Shown in pieces: positions 25,987-34,182 of a DNA stretch of 64,000 nt. Source of the stretch: Syntrophales bacterium (GTDB lineage Bacteria > Desulfobacterota > Syntrophia > Syntrophales > UBA2210); the NCBI GenBank assembly GCA_023228425.1, contig JALOBE010000009.1, positions 1 to 64,000 of the forward strand, in the 5' to 3' direction. Every line of letters starts with the position of its first letter. Within the stretch, counting starts at the first letter, position 1. Below the pieces are notes generated by a model that saw only the letters and a program-made list of their open reading frames with translations, was not told the origin of the DNA and did no database searches. Made by a program: the position numbers and the translations under genes.

Positions 25987-27882
25987 ATGAGCAGTGATGC
26001 CTATTCGTTTTTGTCGAGCATTCAACCCTTTACGTTTCTTTCGGAAGAGGGGCTCACACCGGTGGCCGATCAACTCATCGAGGTGACCCATCCCCGGGAA
26101 ACGGTACTCCTCATCCAGGGACAGAATGTCGTTGAACATGTGTACCTGGTCAGGAAGGGGCTGGTCGAGCGGTACTACCGTGAAAAAGATCAAGATTTTC
26201 TCCACCTGCTCTATCATGAGAAAGGCCTGTTCGGAGCCATTTCCATGCTGCTCCGCGGCGGCATGTCCATTGCCACCTTTAAGACGATAGAGGATACGGA
26301 TTTTTACCTGCTTCCAAAAGATGTATTTCTCGATCTGTATTCGCGGCACCAGGAGATTGCTGATTTTTTCACCGACCAATTGGGCAAGTTCATGGTGGAC
26401 AAGTCTTTTGCAACGGCCGTCGTAAGCAGTCTTCGTCACGCTGATGATGGGCCTCCCCAGATATTCAACCAGAATGTGGAGAACATATTCACAAAAAATC
26501 TCGTATGGTGTGGAACAACGGTGTCCGTTAAAGAAGCTGCCGCGAATATGGCTCAACATCAGTGCAGCTCCATCCTCCTTCGGGAGCCCGAGGGCGATTT
26601 CGTGGGAATCATAACCGACCGGGACCTGAGGGACAAGATAATCGTCCATGGCGCCTGCGACATGGGAGCGACGGCATCGCAAATCATGTCCTCACCCCTT
26701 GAGACCATTCCGGCGAAAGCTCCCCTGTCGGACGCGCTCACGGTCATGATGTTGAAAAATCTCAAGCATCTCGGGGTAACCGATGACAGCGGAGGGGTGA
26801 TCGGAATCATCACCAGCCGGGATATTCTTGAAGCCCACAGCCGGTCGCCTTTTTTCCTGCTCAGGGAAATCAACGGAGCACACAGTTTCGATGAAATCAG
26901 GGGCAAGCACAGCCGGGTTCCCGGGTTGATCCATGGTCTTATCAAGAGTGGGGCCAAGGTAATGAATGTTGCTAGGATGGTATCGGTCATATCCGACGCT
27001 ATCCTGAACCGGCTTGCCGGTTTTGCCATTGATGAACTGGGTCCGCCGCCGGCCAGGTTCGCCTTTATGATCGTCGGTAGCGAGGGGAGGCGGGAACAGA
27101 CACTGAAAACAGACCAGGACAATGCCATCGTGTTCGAGGACGTTTCCAGGGAGCGCTCAAAGGACGTGATGGCCTATTTTCTTGCATTCGGAGAAAAGGT
27201 GTGCAACTGGCTCAACGAGGCGGGATATACCTTCTGTAACGGCGGCATAATGGCAAAAAACCCGCAATGGTGCCAGCCGCTTTCAGTCTGGAAACACTAC
27301 TTCTCCACATGGATTGGAACAGCGGAACCGGAAGGACTGCTTCAATCCAGCATTTTCTTCGATTTTCGTACCGGCTATGGTGACACGGAGATTATCGATG
27401 ATTTAAGGGATTACATGTTTCGATCCTTCGACGCTCATCCCAATTTTTTCCGTTACCTGGCGGAAACCACGGTGGAGCGTAAACCGCCGCTTGGCCTCTT
27501 CGGGTCCTTTATGGTGGAAACGAAAGACGGACGTCACGGCGTCATCGATGTAAAGGTACCTATGATCACCATCGTCAACTATACGCGGGTCTATGCCCTG
27601 AAGAACAGAATTGCGGAAACAAACACCCTCGAAAGAATGTACCAGCTCTATCTGAAAAAAGGACTTTCCTGGGAAGACTACCAGGATTTTCAGCAGGCAT
27701 ACAGCTTCCTCATGCGGTTGCGGCTTGAACGTCAGCTGACAGCCATAATGGAGGAAAACGCGGAACCTGATAATTACATCACTCCGAACAAGCTGCCGAG
27801 GCTCGACCGTTCAACGCTGAGGGCAATATTCAAGCGGATCGAGCGATACCAGAGCAAGCTGGTGTTTGATTTTTGGAAGTGA
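25987..27882 (+). CDS. cNMP-binding/CBS/DUF294 nucleotidyltransferase-like signalling protein
   Basis: A 631-residue cytosolic protein. The N-terminal 130 residues are a cyclic-nucleotide-binding fold (LIQGQNVVEHVYLVRKGLVE). Two CBS repeats follow at about 165-285 (IITDRDLRDKI; IGIITSRDILEAH). Then comes the DUF294 putative nucleotidyltransferase with GSEGRREQT and DQDNAIV (about residues 363-380), whose G-S and D-x-D residues match the nucleotidyltransferase pattern, and a C-terminal helical DUF294_C domain. AAGGAGGGGACT precedes the start. It converges with the symporter operon (8-base gap). Family members accompany acetate-type symporters, which suggests control of transport, but no activity is proven. 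Confidence 0.88.
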   Translation: MSSDAYSFLSSIQPFTFLSEEGLTPVADQLIEVTHPRETVLLIQGQNVVEHVYLVRKGLVERYYREKDQDFLHLLYHEKGLFGAISMLLRGGMSIATFKTIEDTDFYLLPKDVFLDLYSRHQEIADFFTDQLGKFMVDKSFATAVVSSLRHADDGPPQIFNQNVENIFTKNLVWCGTTVSVKEAAANMAQHQCSSILLREPEGDFVGIITDRDLRDKIIVHGACDMGATASQIMSSPLETIPAKAPLSDALTVMMLKNLKHLGVTDDSGGVIGIITSRDILEAHSRSPFFLLREINGAHSFDEIRGKHSRVPGLIHGLIKSGAKVMNVARMVSVISDAILNRLAGFAIDELGPPPARFAFMIVGSEGRREQTLKTDQDNAIVFEDVSRERSKDVMAYFLAFGEKVCNWLNEAGYTFCNGGIMAKNPQWCQPLSVWKHYFSTWIGTAEPEGLLQSSIFFDFRTGYGDTEIIDDLRDYMFRSFDAHPNFFRYLAETTVERKPPLGLFGSFMVETKDGRHGVIDVKVPMITIVNYTRVYALKNRIAETNTLERMYQLYLKKGLSWEDYQDFQQAYSFLMRLRLERQLTAIMEENAEPDNYITPNKLPRLDRSTLRAIFKRIERYQSKLVFDFWK

Positions 27883-27889
27883 TCGGTGA

Positions 27890-28444
27890 TCAGTATCCGA
27901 AGAGGTAGACGAAGCTTCCCACGAACACGCATATGGCGGCGACGCAGGTTGTCGCCCGCGCCAAGGTGAATCCCGCCGTCAGTCCCACCACCCGTACCAC
28001 CAGATAGAGGAAGTACAGGAAGAGTGCCAGCATGAGGACTGCCAGCAAAGGGGCTTCAGCCAGGGTCATTCCCATTTCGAGCCGGTAGGTGTGGAGGGCC
28101 AGCAGTCCTCCGTAGGGCAGGAACGTGTAGCCTACGTTGATGAAGAACTGCATGAACCGCGCTTTTGATCCGAAGGGTTTGGCCATGGACCAGGTGAGCA
28201 TGGTAAGGCCCAGTTGTGATCCGATTGTCAGCATGTAGGCGAAGACGACATAGAAGAGTCCTTCCACGATATTGACGTTGGTACCTTCCTGGGCGACGGC
28301 AATGATGCTGTAGTGGACTTTTGTAAAGCCGAACAGCATTGCCGACCAGAAGACGATGATCGGTGAGAGGATGGATGGCTGGTTGTTTCTTATTTTGTCG
28401 GCGAGCTTGCCTTCGATGGCGATAATGTACCACAGCCAGTTCAT
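27890..28444 (-). CDS. Yip1-like multi-span membrane protein (copy 1)
   Basis: A 184-residue hydrophobic protein with about five membrane helices. A short amphipathic start (MNWLWYIIAIEGKLADKI) is followed by PSILSPIIVFWSAMLFG, a long helix around VVFAYMLTIGSQLGLTML, and three closely spaced C-terminal helices. The pattern fits the loosely defined Yip1/YIPF-like bacterial membrane family. It is the third gene of the symporter operon, 174 bases after the permease and separated from it by a GC-rich hairpin, so its expression may be reduced. The role is unknown; it may be an accessory to the transporter. Confidence 0.7.
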   Translation of the reverse strand: MNWLWYIIAIEGKLADKIRNNQPSILSPIIVFWSAMLFGFTKVHYSIIAVAQEGTNVNIVEGLFYVVFAYMLTIGSQLGLTMLTWSMAKPFGSKARFMQFFINVGYTFLPYGGLLALHTYRLEMGMTLAEAPLLAVLMLALFLYFLYLVVRVVGLTAGFTLARATTCVAAICVFVGSFVYLFGY

Positions 28445-28550
28445 GGATGGTTCGTACCTTTCTTGCGGGCCTTGAATGTATGCGGTTTATGCGCCCTCGA
28501 AGCGGTGCCGGCCGCCGCGGAAGGGTGCGACGATATCCGGATTCCATAGC

Positions 28551-28578
28551 GGGGGGAACCGCAACGGCGGTTCCCCCC
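28551..28578 (-). terminator. GC-rich hairpin after symporter (copy 1)
   Basis: GGGGGGAACCGC (28551-28562) pairs perfectly with GCGGTTCCCCCC (28567-28578), loop AACG. No T run follows. It separates the permease gene from the Yip1-like gene and may work as a partial terminator or as an mRNA-stabilising 3' end. Confidence 0.6.
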
Positions 28579-28618
28579 GGATGGATGAGACTACAGGTTA
28601 TATGCCATGATCATACCG

Positions 28619-30289
28619 CTATATCACAGCAAAAAGGAACAGGGCCAGCATGATGAGACCGATGATGGCGGGTCCCACATCGCCGGTATACCGCGTGCTG
28701 TCCTTCCTGATGGAGTGTTCCGGCCAGCCGTGCATGCGTTCGATCATCATGTCCGTCTTTTCCCTGGGTATGTTGTTCGCCAAGGCCGGTATCCTGTTGG
28801 TGATCATGGATACGAAGATGAGCACCACGAAGGATATGGGCACCGAGATGACGCCCGGGAAGGGAATCGGTCCATAGGGCGGCTTGGCGAGCGTGGGACT
28901 CCAGGTGAAGGACGGATGGGCGAACTGGATGTTGAAGATCATGCCCATGATGCCGCCGACCAGCATGCCGCAGACGACGCCGTATTTGTTGGCCCCCTTC
29001 CACCAGACACCCATGATGAGCGGCGCCGTGAAAGTCGAGGCGGAAACGGCAATGGCCCAGATAACACTCGCCAGGGCGAAGGTGGGCGGATTGATGGTGG
29101 TGAAGATAATGGCGATACCGGAAATGAACATGACAATGGGCGCCAGTACCCGCTTCTGCTGCTCCGTCAGTTCCTTGAAACCGCCGATGATGTCGTGGGC
29201 GATACCGGTACCGATGACCATGAGAGAGCCGGCGACGGTGGACATGCCCGCGGCGATACCGCCGGCCAGTGCTACCGCCAGTGCCCAGTTGCCGACATAG
29301 ACATCGGAGAGGATGAAGAGCAGCTTGTCGGCGGCAACGGCCGCGACGTCGATATTGAAGGACTGGGTGTAGTAAACACCCGCGAAACCCGAGGCAAAGG
29401 TCAGCACGTTAACCAGACCGATGAAGAAGAGCCCCAGGAGGAAGCCCTTGCGGCCTTCGGCGATGGTCCTCGCCGAGGCGACACGGGACAGGTAGTGAGG
29501 TACCGACATGGTACCGAAGGTCATGGAGAAGAGGCAGCCGATATACCACTTCGGGCTTGCCAGGTAGAAAATCTTGAAGAAGTTCGGAAACGCCTCGAGC
29601 ATGGCAGGCGTCAGGTTGCCGTATCCCCAGAAGGGGATGATCCAGGCGGAGCCGCCCACGGCCTTCACGATGGCCATGACGGGCAGCAACATACATACGA
29701 CGCAGAGGAACCCCTGGAAGGCCTGGTTCCAGGTAACACCGTACATGCCTCCGAACGTAACGTAGGCGACGACGACGATACCGCCGATGAAAAGGGACGG
29801 TACGTAGGAAAGGCCCAGGATGATTTCGAAAACGTGGGCGATTCCCTTCATCTGGCTGACGGCGTACATGATCATGATGATGATCATGAAGATAACCGAG
29901 ACCATTCTCCCGGCGTGGGTCTGAAACCGCTCGGCCACGTAGCCCGCCGCCGTGTACACGCCGAGGCGGCGAAGAGGGCCGGAAAAGGAGATAATCATGA
30001 CGGCGTAGCCGATCATCCAGCACTGGGACATGATCGTCAGAAGCGACTGGATGCCCCAGACAAAGGCCGTAAAGCCGATAAAGGTGGCCAGACTCAGGTA
30101 CGATGACGTGACGGCGAAGGCGTTCACTACCGGCCCGATGGAGGCGCCGGCCATGTAGTAGTCGCCGCTGCTCTTGGTGGCCCGCTGGGCCAGGTAACCG
30201 GTTAAGATAAATATGGCTATCAGAATGATAATGGTGGCAATACCGGGGATAAACAATCCCTCTCGTTCAAATCCTAGTCCTCCTACCAT
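28619..30289 (-). CDS. Sodium:solute symporter, ActP-like permease (copy 1)
   Basis: A 556-residue SSS-family permease with about 13-14 membrane helices. The N-terminal part has SGDYYMAGASIGPVVNAFA, typical of ActP-like carboxylate symporters, and the core SSYLSLATFIGF carries likely sodium-site serines. ActP-type carriers import acetate, glycolate and other short acids with Na+ or H+; the substrate here is not certain. Its start codon overlaps the small-subunit stop (TAATG), so the two are coupled. The protein is identical to that at 31667-33337. Confidence 0.9.
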   Translation of the reverse strand: MVGGLGFEREGLFIPGIATIIILIAIFILTGYLAQRATKSSGDYYMAGASIGPVVNAFAVTSSYLSLATFIGFTAFVWGIQSLLTIMSQCWMIGYAVMIISFSGPLRRLGVYTAAGYVAERFQTHAGRMVSVIFMIIIMIMYAVSQMKGIAHVFEIILGLSYVPSLFIGGIVVVAYVTFGGMYGVTWNQAFQGFLCVVCMLLPVMAIVKAVGGSAWIIPFWGYGNLTPAMLEAFPNFFKIFYLASPKWYIGCLFSMTFGTMSVPHYLSRVASARTIAEGRKGFLLGLFFIGLVNVLTFASGFAGVYYTQSFNIDVAAVAADKLLFILSDVYVGNWALAVALAGGIAAGMSTVAGSLMVIGTGIAHDIIGGFKELTEQQKRVLAPIVMFISGIAIIFTTINPPTFALASVIWAIAVSASTFTAPLIMGVWWKGANKYGVVCGMLVGGIMGMIFNIQFAHPSFTWSPTLAKPPYGPIPFPGVISVPISFVVLIFVSMITNRIPALANNIPREKTDMMIERMHGWPEHSIRKDSTRYTGDVGPAIIGLIMLALFLFAVI

Positions 30290-30582
30290 TATGACACCTC
30301 CCTTTCAGCCCTGGCCTTCCCTTTTTCGGTGTCAAGCTTCGCGAGGATCGTGACGATCCACCAGACGAAGAGAATGACTCCGACATAGGCGATTGTCATC
30401 TGATACCAGAAGGGGAAAGGATAGCCCCAGATGTACACTTCAAGCAATCCGGGGAAGGGAAGCATGAAAAGGACTCCCATGCCGACGAGCATTATGAATA
30501 CACTGCTTGCAACGACAACGAAAAGTTCTCTCCTGTAGAGAGCATAATTCTGCTCTACAGCTTTTGACTGTTCTTCTGTCAT
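30289..30582 (-). CDS. DUF4212-like symporter small subunit (copy 1)
   Basis: A 97-residue protein with two membrane helices (about residues 22-43 and 59-80), the second with WYQMTIAYVGVILFVWW. Such small proteins are found next to ActP-like permeases and are thought to be small subunits. GAGGAGGGATATAGA precedes the start; a longer frame upstream is not needed. The coding part matches copy 2, but the leader is wholly different from the base after the start codon outward. Confidence 0.85.
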   Translation of the reverse strand: MTEEQSKAVEQNYALYRRELFVVVASSVFIMLVGMGVLFMLPFPGLLEVYIWGYPFPFWYQMTIAYVGVILFVWWIVTILAKLDTEKGKARAEREVS

Positions 30583-30583
30583 T

Positions 30584-30899
30584 CTATATCCCTCCTCTAT
30601 TGTGATGTTGTAAACATCATCCCCCTGAATGCGCATTGCATCCGATTATACTTCTATGCCATTCAACCTCCTTTCTACGTTATTTTCAGAGGAGCGCGCA
30701 CCTCTCCGCTGATTGCCATTCAACTCACTTGTAAGGCCTGCCGTTCCACAGCAATCCGGCACCTGCGTTCATCTATTTAGTTGTTTGAAGAATGTATTCC
30801 CCCTGGATAGAAGCAAATGTAGCTTTTTGTCAGCCCAATGTCAACCTGAAATTCCGACACAAAATACATGGGGGCCTTTGCCGGGATCGCTCGATCCCG
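30584..30899. other. Unique 316-base spacer between the symporter repeats
   Basis: It contains the leader and presumably the promoter of copy 1. A leftward TATAAT sits at 30650-30645 without a good -35. At its left-hand side (30881-30900) it ends in the near-perfect palindrome CCGGGATCGCTCGATCCCGG, directly at the left edge of repeat copy 2. No gene is supported. Confidence 0.6.
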
Positions 30900-30937
30900 G
30901 AGCAAGCCGGTGTTTGATTTTTGGAAGTGATCGGTGA

Positions 30938-31492
30938 TCAGTATCCGAAGAGATAGACGAAGCTTCCCACGAACACGCATATGGCGGCGACGCAGGTTGT
31001 CGCCCGCGCCAAGGTGAATCCTGCCGTCAGTCCCACCACCCGTACCACCAGATAGAGGAAGTACAGGAAGAGTGCCAGCATGAGGACTGCCAGCAAAGGG
31101 GCTTCAGCCAGGGTCATTCCCATTTCGAGCCGGTAGGTGTGGAGGGCCAGCAGTCCTCCGTAGGGCAGGAACGTGTAGCCTACGTTGATGAAGAACTGCA
31201 TGAACCGCGCTTTTGATCCGAAGGGTTTGGCCATGGACCAGGTGAGCATGGTAAGGCCCAGTTGTGATCCGATTGTCAGCATGTAGGCGAAGACGACATA
31301 GAAGAGTCCTTCCACGATATTGACGTTGGTACCTTCCTGGGCGACGGCAATGATGCTGTAGTGGACTTTTGTAAAGCCGAACAGCATTGCCGACCAGAAG
31401 ACGATGATCGGTGAGAGGATGGATGGCTGGTTGTTTCTTATTTTGTCGGCGAGCTTGCCTTCGATGGCGATAATGTACCACAGCCAGTTCAT
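30938..31492 (-). CDS. Yip1-like multi-span membrane protein (copy 2)
   Basis: Identical in protein sequence to the gene at 27890-28444 (184 residues, about five membrane helices). Only two silent changes were seen in the coding DNA. It lies downstream of the second permease copy, beyond the same hairpin (31599-31626). Confidence 0.7.
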   Translation of the reverse strand: MNWLWYIIAIEGKLADKIRNNQPSILSPIIVFWSAMLFGFTKVHYSIIAVAQEGTNVNIVEGLFYVVFAYMLTIGSQLGLTMLTWSMAKPFGSKARFMQFFINVGYTFLPYGGLLALHTYRLEMGMTLAEAPLLAVLMLALFLYFLYLVVRVVGLTAGFTLARATTCVAAICVFVGSFVYLFGY

Positions 31493-31598
31493 GGATGGTT
31501 CGTACCTTTCTTGCGGGCCTTGAATGTATGCGGTTTATGCGCCCTCGAAGCGGTGCCGGCCGCCGCGGAAGGGTGCGACGATATCCGGATTCCATAGC

Positions 31599-31626
31599 GG
31601 GGGGAACCGCAACGGCGGTTCCCCCC
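31599..31626 (-). terminator. GC-rich hairpin after symporter (copy 2)
   Basis: The exact copy of the 12-bp stem at 28551-28578, in the same position between permease and Yip1-like gene. Confidence 0.6.
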
Positions 31627-31666
31627 GGATGGATGAGACTACAGGTTATATGCCATGATCATACCG

Positions 31667-33337
31667 CTATATCACAGCAAAAAGGAACAGGGCCAGCATG
31701 ATGAGACCGATGATGGCGGGTCCCACATCGCCGGTATACCGCGTGCTGTCCTTCCTGATGGAGTGTTCCGGCCAGCCGTGCATGCGTTCGATCATCATGT
31801 CCGTCTTTTCCCTGGGTATGTTGTTCGCCAAGGCCGGTATCCTGTTGGTGATCATGGATACGAAGATGAGCACCACGAAGGATATGGGCACCGAGATGAC
31901 GCCCGGGAAGGGAATCGGTCCATAGGGCGGCTTGGCGAGCGTGGGACTCCAGGTGAAGGACGGATGGGCGAACTGGATGTTGAAGATCATGCCCATGATG
32001 CCGCCGACCAGCATGCCGCAGACGACGCCGTATTTGTTGGCCCCCTTCCACCAGACACCCATGATGAGCGGCGCCGTGAAAGTCGAGGCGGAAACGGCAA
32101 TGGCCCAGATAACACTCGCCAGGGCGAAGGTGGGCGGATTGATGGTGGTGAAGATAATGGCGATACCGGAAATGAACATGACAATGGGCGCCAGTACCCG
32201 CTTCTGCTGCTCCGTCAGTTCCTTGAAACCGCCGATGATGTCGTGGGCGATACCGGTACCGATGACCATGAGAGAGCCGGCGACGGTGGACATGCCCGCG
32301 GCGATACCGCCGGCCAGTGCTACCGCCAGTGCCCAGTTGCCGACATAGACATCGGAGAGGATGAAGAGCAGCTTGTCGGCGGCAACGGCCGCGACGTCGA
32401 TATTGAAGGACTGGGTGTAGTAAACACCCGCGAAACCCGAGGCAAAGGTCAGCACGTTAACCAGACCGATGAAGAAGAGCCCCAGGAGGAAGCCCTTGCG
32501 GCCTTCGGCGATGGTCCTCGCCGAGGCGACACGGGACAGGTAGTGAGGTACCGACATGGTACCGAAGGTCATGGAGAAGAGGCAGCCGATATACCACTTC
32601 GGGCTTGCCAGGTAGAAAATCTTGAAGAAGTTCGGAAACGCCTCGAGCATGGCAGGCGTCAGGTTGCCGTATCCCCAGAAGGGGATGATCCAGGCGGAGC
32701 CGCCCACGGCCTTCACGATGGCCATGACGGGCAGCAACATACATACGACGCAGAGGAACCCCTGGAAGGCCTGGTTCCAGGTAACACCGTACATGCCTCC
32801 GAACGTAACGTAGGCGACGACGACGATACCGCCGATGAAAAGGGACGGTACGTAGGAAAGGCCCAGGATGATTTCGAAAACGTGGGCGATTCCCTTCATC
32901 TGGCTGACGGCGTACATGATCATGATGATGATCATGAAGATAACCGAGACCATTCTCCCGGCGTGGGTCTGAAACCGCTCGGCCACGTAGCCCGCCGCCG
33001 TGTACACGCCGAGGCGGCGAAGAGGGCCGGAAAAGGAGATAATCATGACGGCGTAGCCGATCATCCAGCACTGGGACATGATCGTCAGAAGCGACTGGAT
33101 GCCCCAGACAAAGGCCGTAAAGCCGATAAAGGTGGCCAGACTCAGGTACGATGACGTGACGGCGAAGGCGTTCACTACCGGCCCGATGGAGGCGCCGGCC
33201 ATGTAGTAGTCGCCGCTGCTCTTGGTGGCCCGCTGGGCCAGGTAACCGGTTAAGATAAATATGGCTATCAGAATGATAATGGTGGCAATACCGGGGATAA
33301 ACAATCCCTCTCGTTCAAATCCTAGTCCTCCTACCAT
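31667..33337 (-). CDS. Sodium:solute symporter, ActP-like permease (copy 2)
   Basis: A 556-residue permease with the same sequence as the copy at 28619-30289, so transport specificity should be the same. The difference between copies lies in what drives them: this copy is read from the region 33632-33900, the other from 30584-30899. Its start codon overlaps the small-subunit stop. Confidence 0.9.
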   Translation of the reverse strand: MVGGLGFEREGLFIPGIATIIILIAIFILTGYLAQRATKSSGDYYMAGASIGPVVNAFAVTSSYLSLATFIGFTAFVWGIQSLLTIMSQCWMIGYAVMIISFSGPLRRLGVYTAAGYVAERFQTHAGRMVSVIFMIIIMIMYAVSQMKGIAHVFEIILGLSYVPSLFIGGIVVVAYVTFGGMYGVTWNQAFQGFLCVVCMLLPVMAIVKAVGGSAWIIPFWGYGNLTPAMLEAFPNFFKIFYLASPKWYIGCLFSMTFGTMSVPHYLSRVASARTIAEGRKGFLLGLFFIGLVNVLTFASGFAGVYYTQSFNIDVAAVAADKLLFILSDVYVGNWALAVALAGGIAAGMSTVAGSLMVIGTGIAHDIIGGFKELTEQQKRVLAPIVMFISGIAIIFTTINPPTFALASVIWAIAVSASTFTAPLIMGVWWKGANKYGVVCGMLVGGIMGMIFNIQFAHPSFTWSPTLAKPPYGPIPFPGVISVPISFVVLIFVSMITNRIPALANNIPREKTDMMIERMHGWPEHSIRKDSTRYTGDVGPAIIGLIMLALFLFAVI

Positions 33338-33630
33338 TATGACACCTCCCTTTCAGCCCTGGCCTTCCCTTTTTCGGTGTCAAGCTTCGCGAGGATCGTG
33401 ACGATCCACCAGACGAAGAGAATGACTCCGACATAGGCGATTGTCATCTGATACCAGAAGGGGAAAGGATAGCCCCAGATGTACACTTCAAGCAATCCGG
33501 GGAAGGGAAGCATGAAAAGGACTCCCATGCCGACGAGCATTATGAATACACTGCTTGCAACGACAACGAAAAGTTCTCTCCTGTAGAGAGCATAATTCTG
33601 CTCTACAGCTTTTGACTGTTCTTCCGTCAT
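33337..33630 (-). CDS. DUF4212-like symporter small subunit (copy 2)
   Basis: A 97-residue protein identical to copy 1, with two membrane helices. The leader is AAGGAGGGTTTCACTA before the ATG, a different but equally good ribosome site. A leftward TTGACA at 33878-33873 with a weak -10 17 bases on is the best promoter candidate I can see. The gap 33632-34182 otherwise holds a rightward promoter and hairpin described separately. Confidence 0.85.
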   Translation of the reverse strand: MTEEQSKAVEQNYALYRRELFVVVASSVFIMLVGMGVLFMLPFPGLLEVYIWGYPFPFWYQMTIAYVGVILFVWWIVTILAKLDTEKGKARAEREVS

Positions 33631-33912
33631 TAGTGAAACCCTCCTTACTGATAATAAAAATCACTAAGTTGACCCTGAACCGATGTGTTGTCCTGCGTTT
33701 CTTCCGGTGTGGATCCCCCCTTTCTTTTTTATTTTTCAGGGACAGTTCACGCGATTAAGGTTGATGCTGCTTTTAATAATGTGAAAAAATTAAGGGTATT
33801 TACTGGTGCTATGCTGTTTTCTCATGTAATATCGCGTAAACCATGAGTCAGGTACCTACTTTTTGCAGGAATGTCAAGAGAAAACGACAATGAGATATTC
33901 TGAAAAACCCTA

Positions 33913-33942
33913 TTGACAAGGATAGTAGCTGTATTGTATAAT
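33913..33942 (+). promoter_or_regulatory. Strong rightward sigma-70 promoter with no gene downstream
   Basis: TTGACA (33913-33918), 18-base spacer, TATAAT (33937-33942): perfect hexamers. Transcription would start near 33949. The next annotated gene on this side is on the opposite strand, so the promoter probably serves a small RNA or antisense transcript. Confidence 0.75.
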
Positions 33943-33968
33943 GCAAACGTGCGTGGATCTTGTGTCAG

Positions 33969-33988
33969 ATTGTGGTTGTAACCACAAT
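33969..33988. promoter_or_regulatory. Palindromic operator-like site ATTGTGGTTGTAACCACAAT
   Basis: Nine-base arms ATTGTGGTT and AACCACAAT around GT, about 20 bases after the predicted start of transcription from the strong promoter. Its placement fits a repressor site, or a hairpin in the RNA. The binding protein is unknown. Confidence 0.5.
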
Positions 33989-34108
33989 TATCCCGTTAAA
34001 TCGGGAGTTTCTTGAGATCGTCATGCAAAAAACATTTGAATGTCGGTACCGGCGCAGGTTCATCAGTGCGGCAGCGCGTGTGCTGTGAGGAGGGGATGGG
34101 GCGATATA

Positions 34109-34144
34109 CCGGTGTGCCGCCGTTTGTATGCGGCGGCACACCGG
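34109..34144. terminator. Strong GC hairpin between candidate RNA and Fe-S gene
   Basis: CCGGTGTGCCGCC (34109-34121) pairs perfectly with GGCGGCACACCGG (34132-34144). There is no T run on either side, so it may stabilise 3' ends from either direction and does not look like a classical terminator. Confidence 0.55.
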
Positions 34145-34182
34145 GTATTGCCTCGAAGATGAGAGGAGTCGGACTCCTGCGA

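Larger units (their letters stand above)
27852..30583. repeat. Direct repeat copy 1 of a 2.7-kb symporter segment
   Basis: This 2732-base block recurs at an offset of exactly 3048 bases (30900-33631). I saw only four differences, three near the left edge (27860, 27948-area and 27973-area) and one next to the right edge (start codon region). All three encoded proteins are identical. The left edge lies inside the last ten codons of the DUF294 gene; the right edge is one base past the start codon of the small-subunit gene. Confidence 0.97.
30900..33631. repeat. Direct repeat copy 2 of the 2.7-kb symporter segment
   Basis: The second copy of the block at 27852-30583. It starts with a dead fragment of the last ten codons of the DUF294 gene (AGCAAGCCGGTGTTTGATTT), which shows the segment was copied from beside that gene. 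The flanks differ on both sides. Confidence 0.97.
33949..34144 (+). ncRNA. Candidate small RNA between symporter copy 2 and Fe-S gene
   Basis: A stretch of about 196 bases from the predicted start of the consensus promoter to the end of a 13-bp GC-rich hairpin. It contains a 20-base palindrome (33969-33988) and a small CCCG-TTAAAT-CGGG hairpin (33993-34006 area). It matches no RNA family that I recognise. The only possible peptide inside is a 20-codon frame starting ATGCAAAAAACA (34023), without a clear ribosome site. Confidence 0.35.

Noticed and set aside
28607..30106. A 499-codon open frame on the + strand, opposite the symporter (and its copy at 31655-33154)
   Set aside because: It is the mirror frame of a GC-rich membrane protein gene; its His/Asp/Gly-rich composition is typical of antisense frames and its real counterpart on the - strand is a clear permease.
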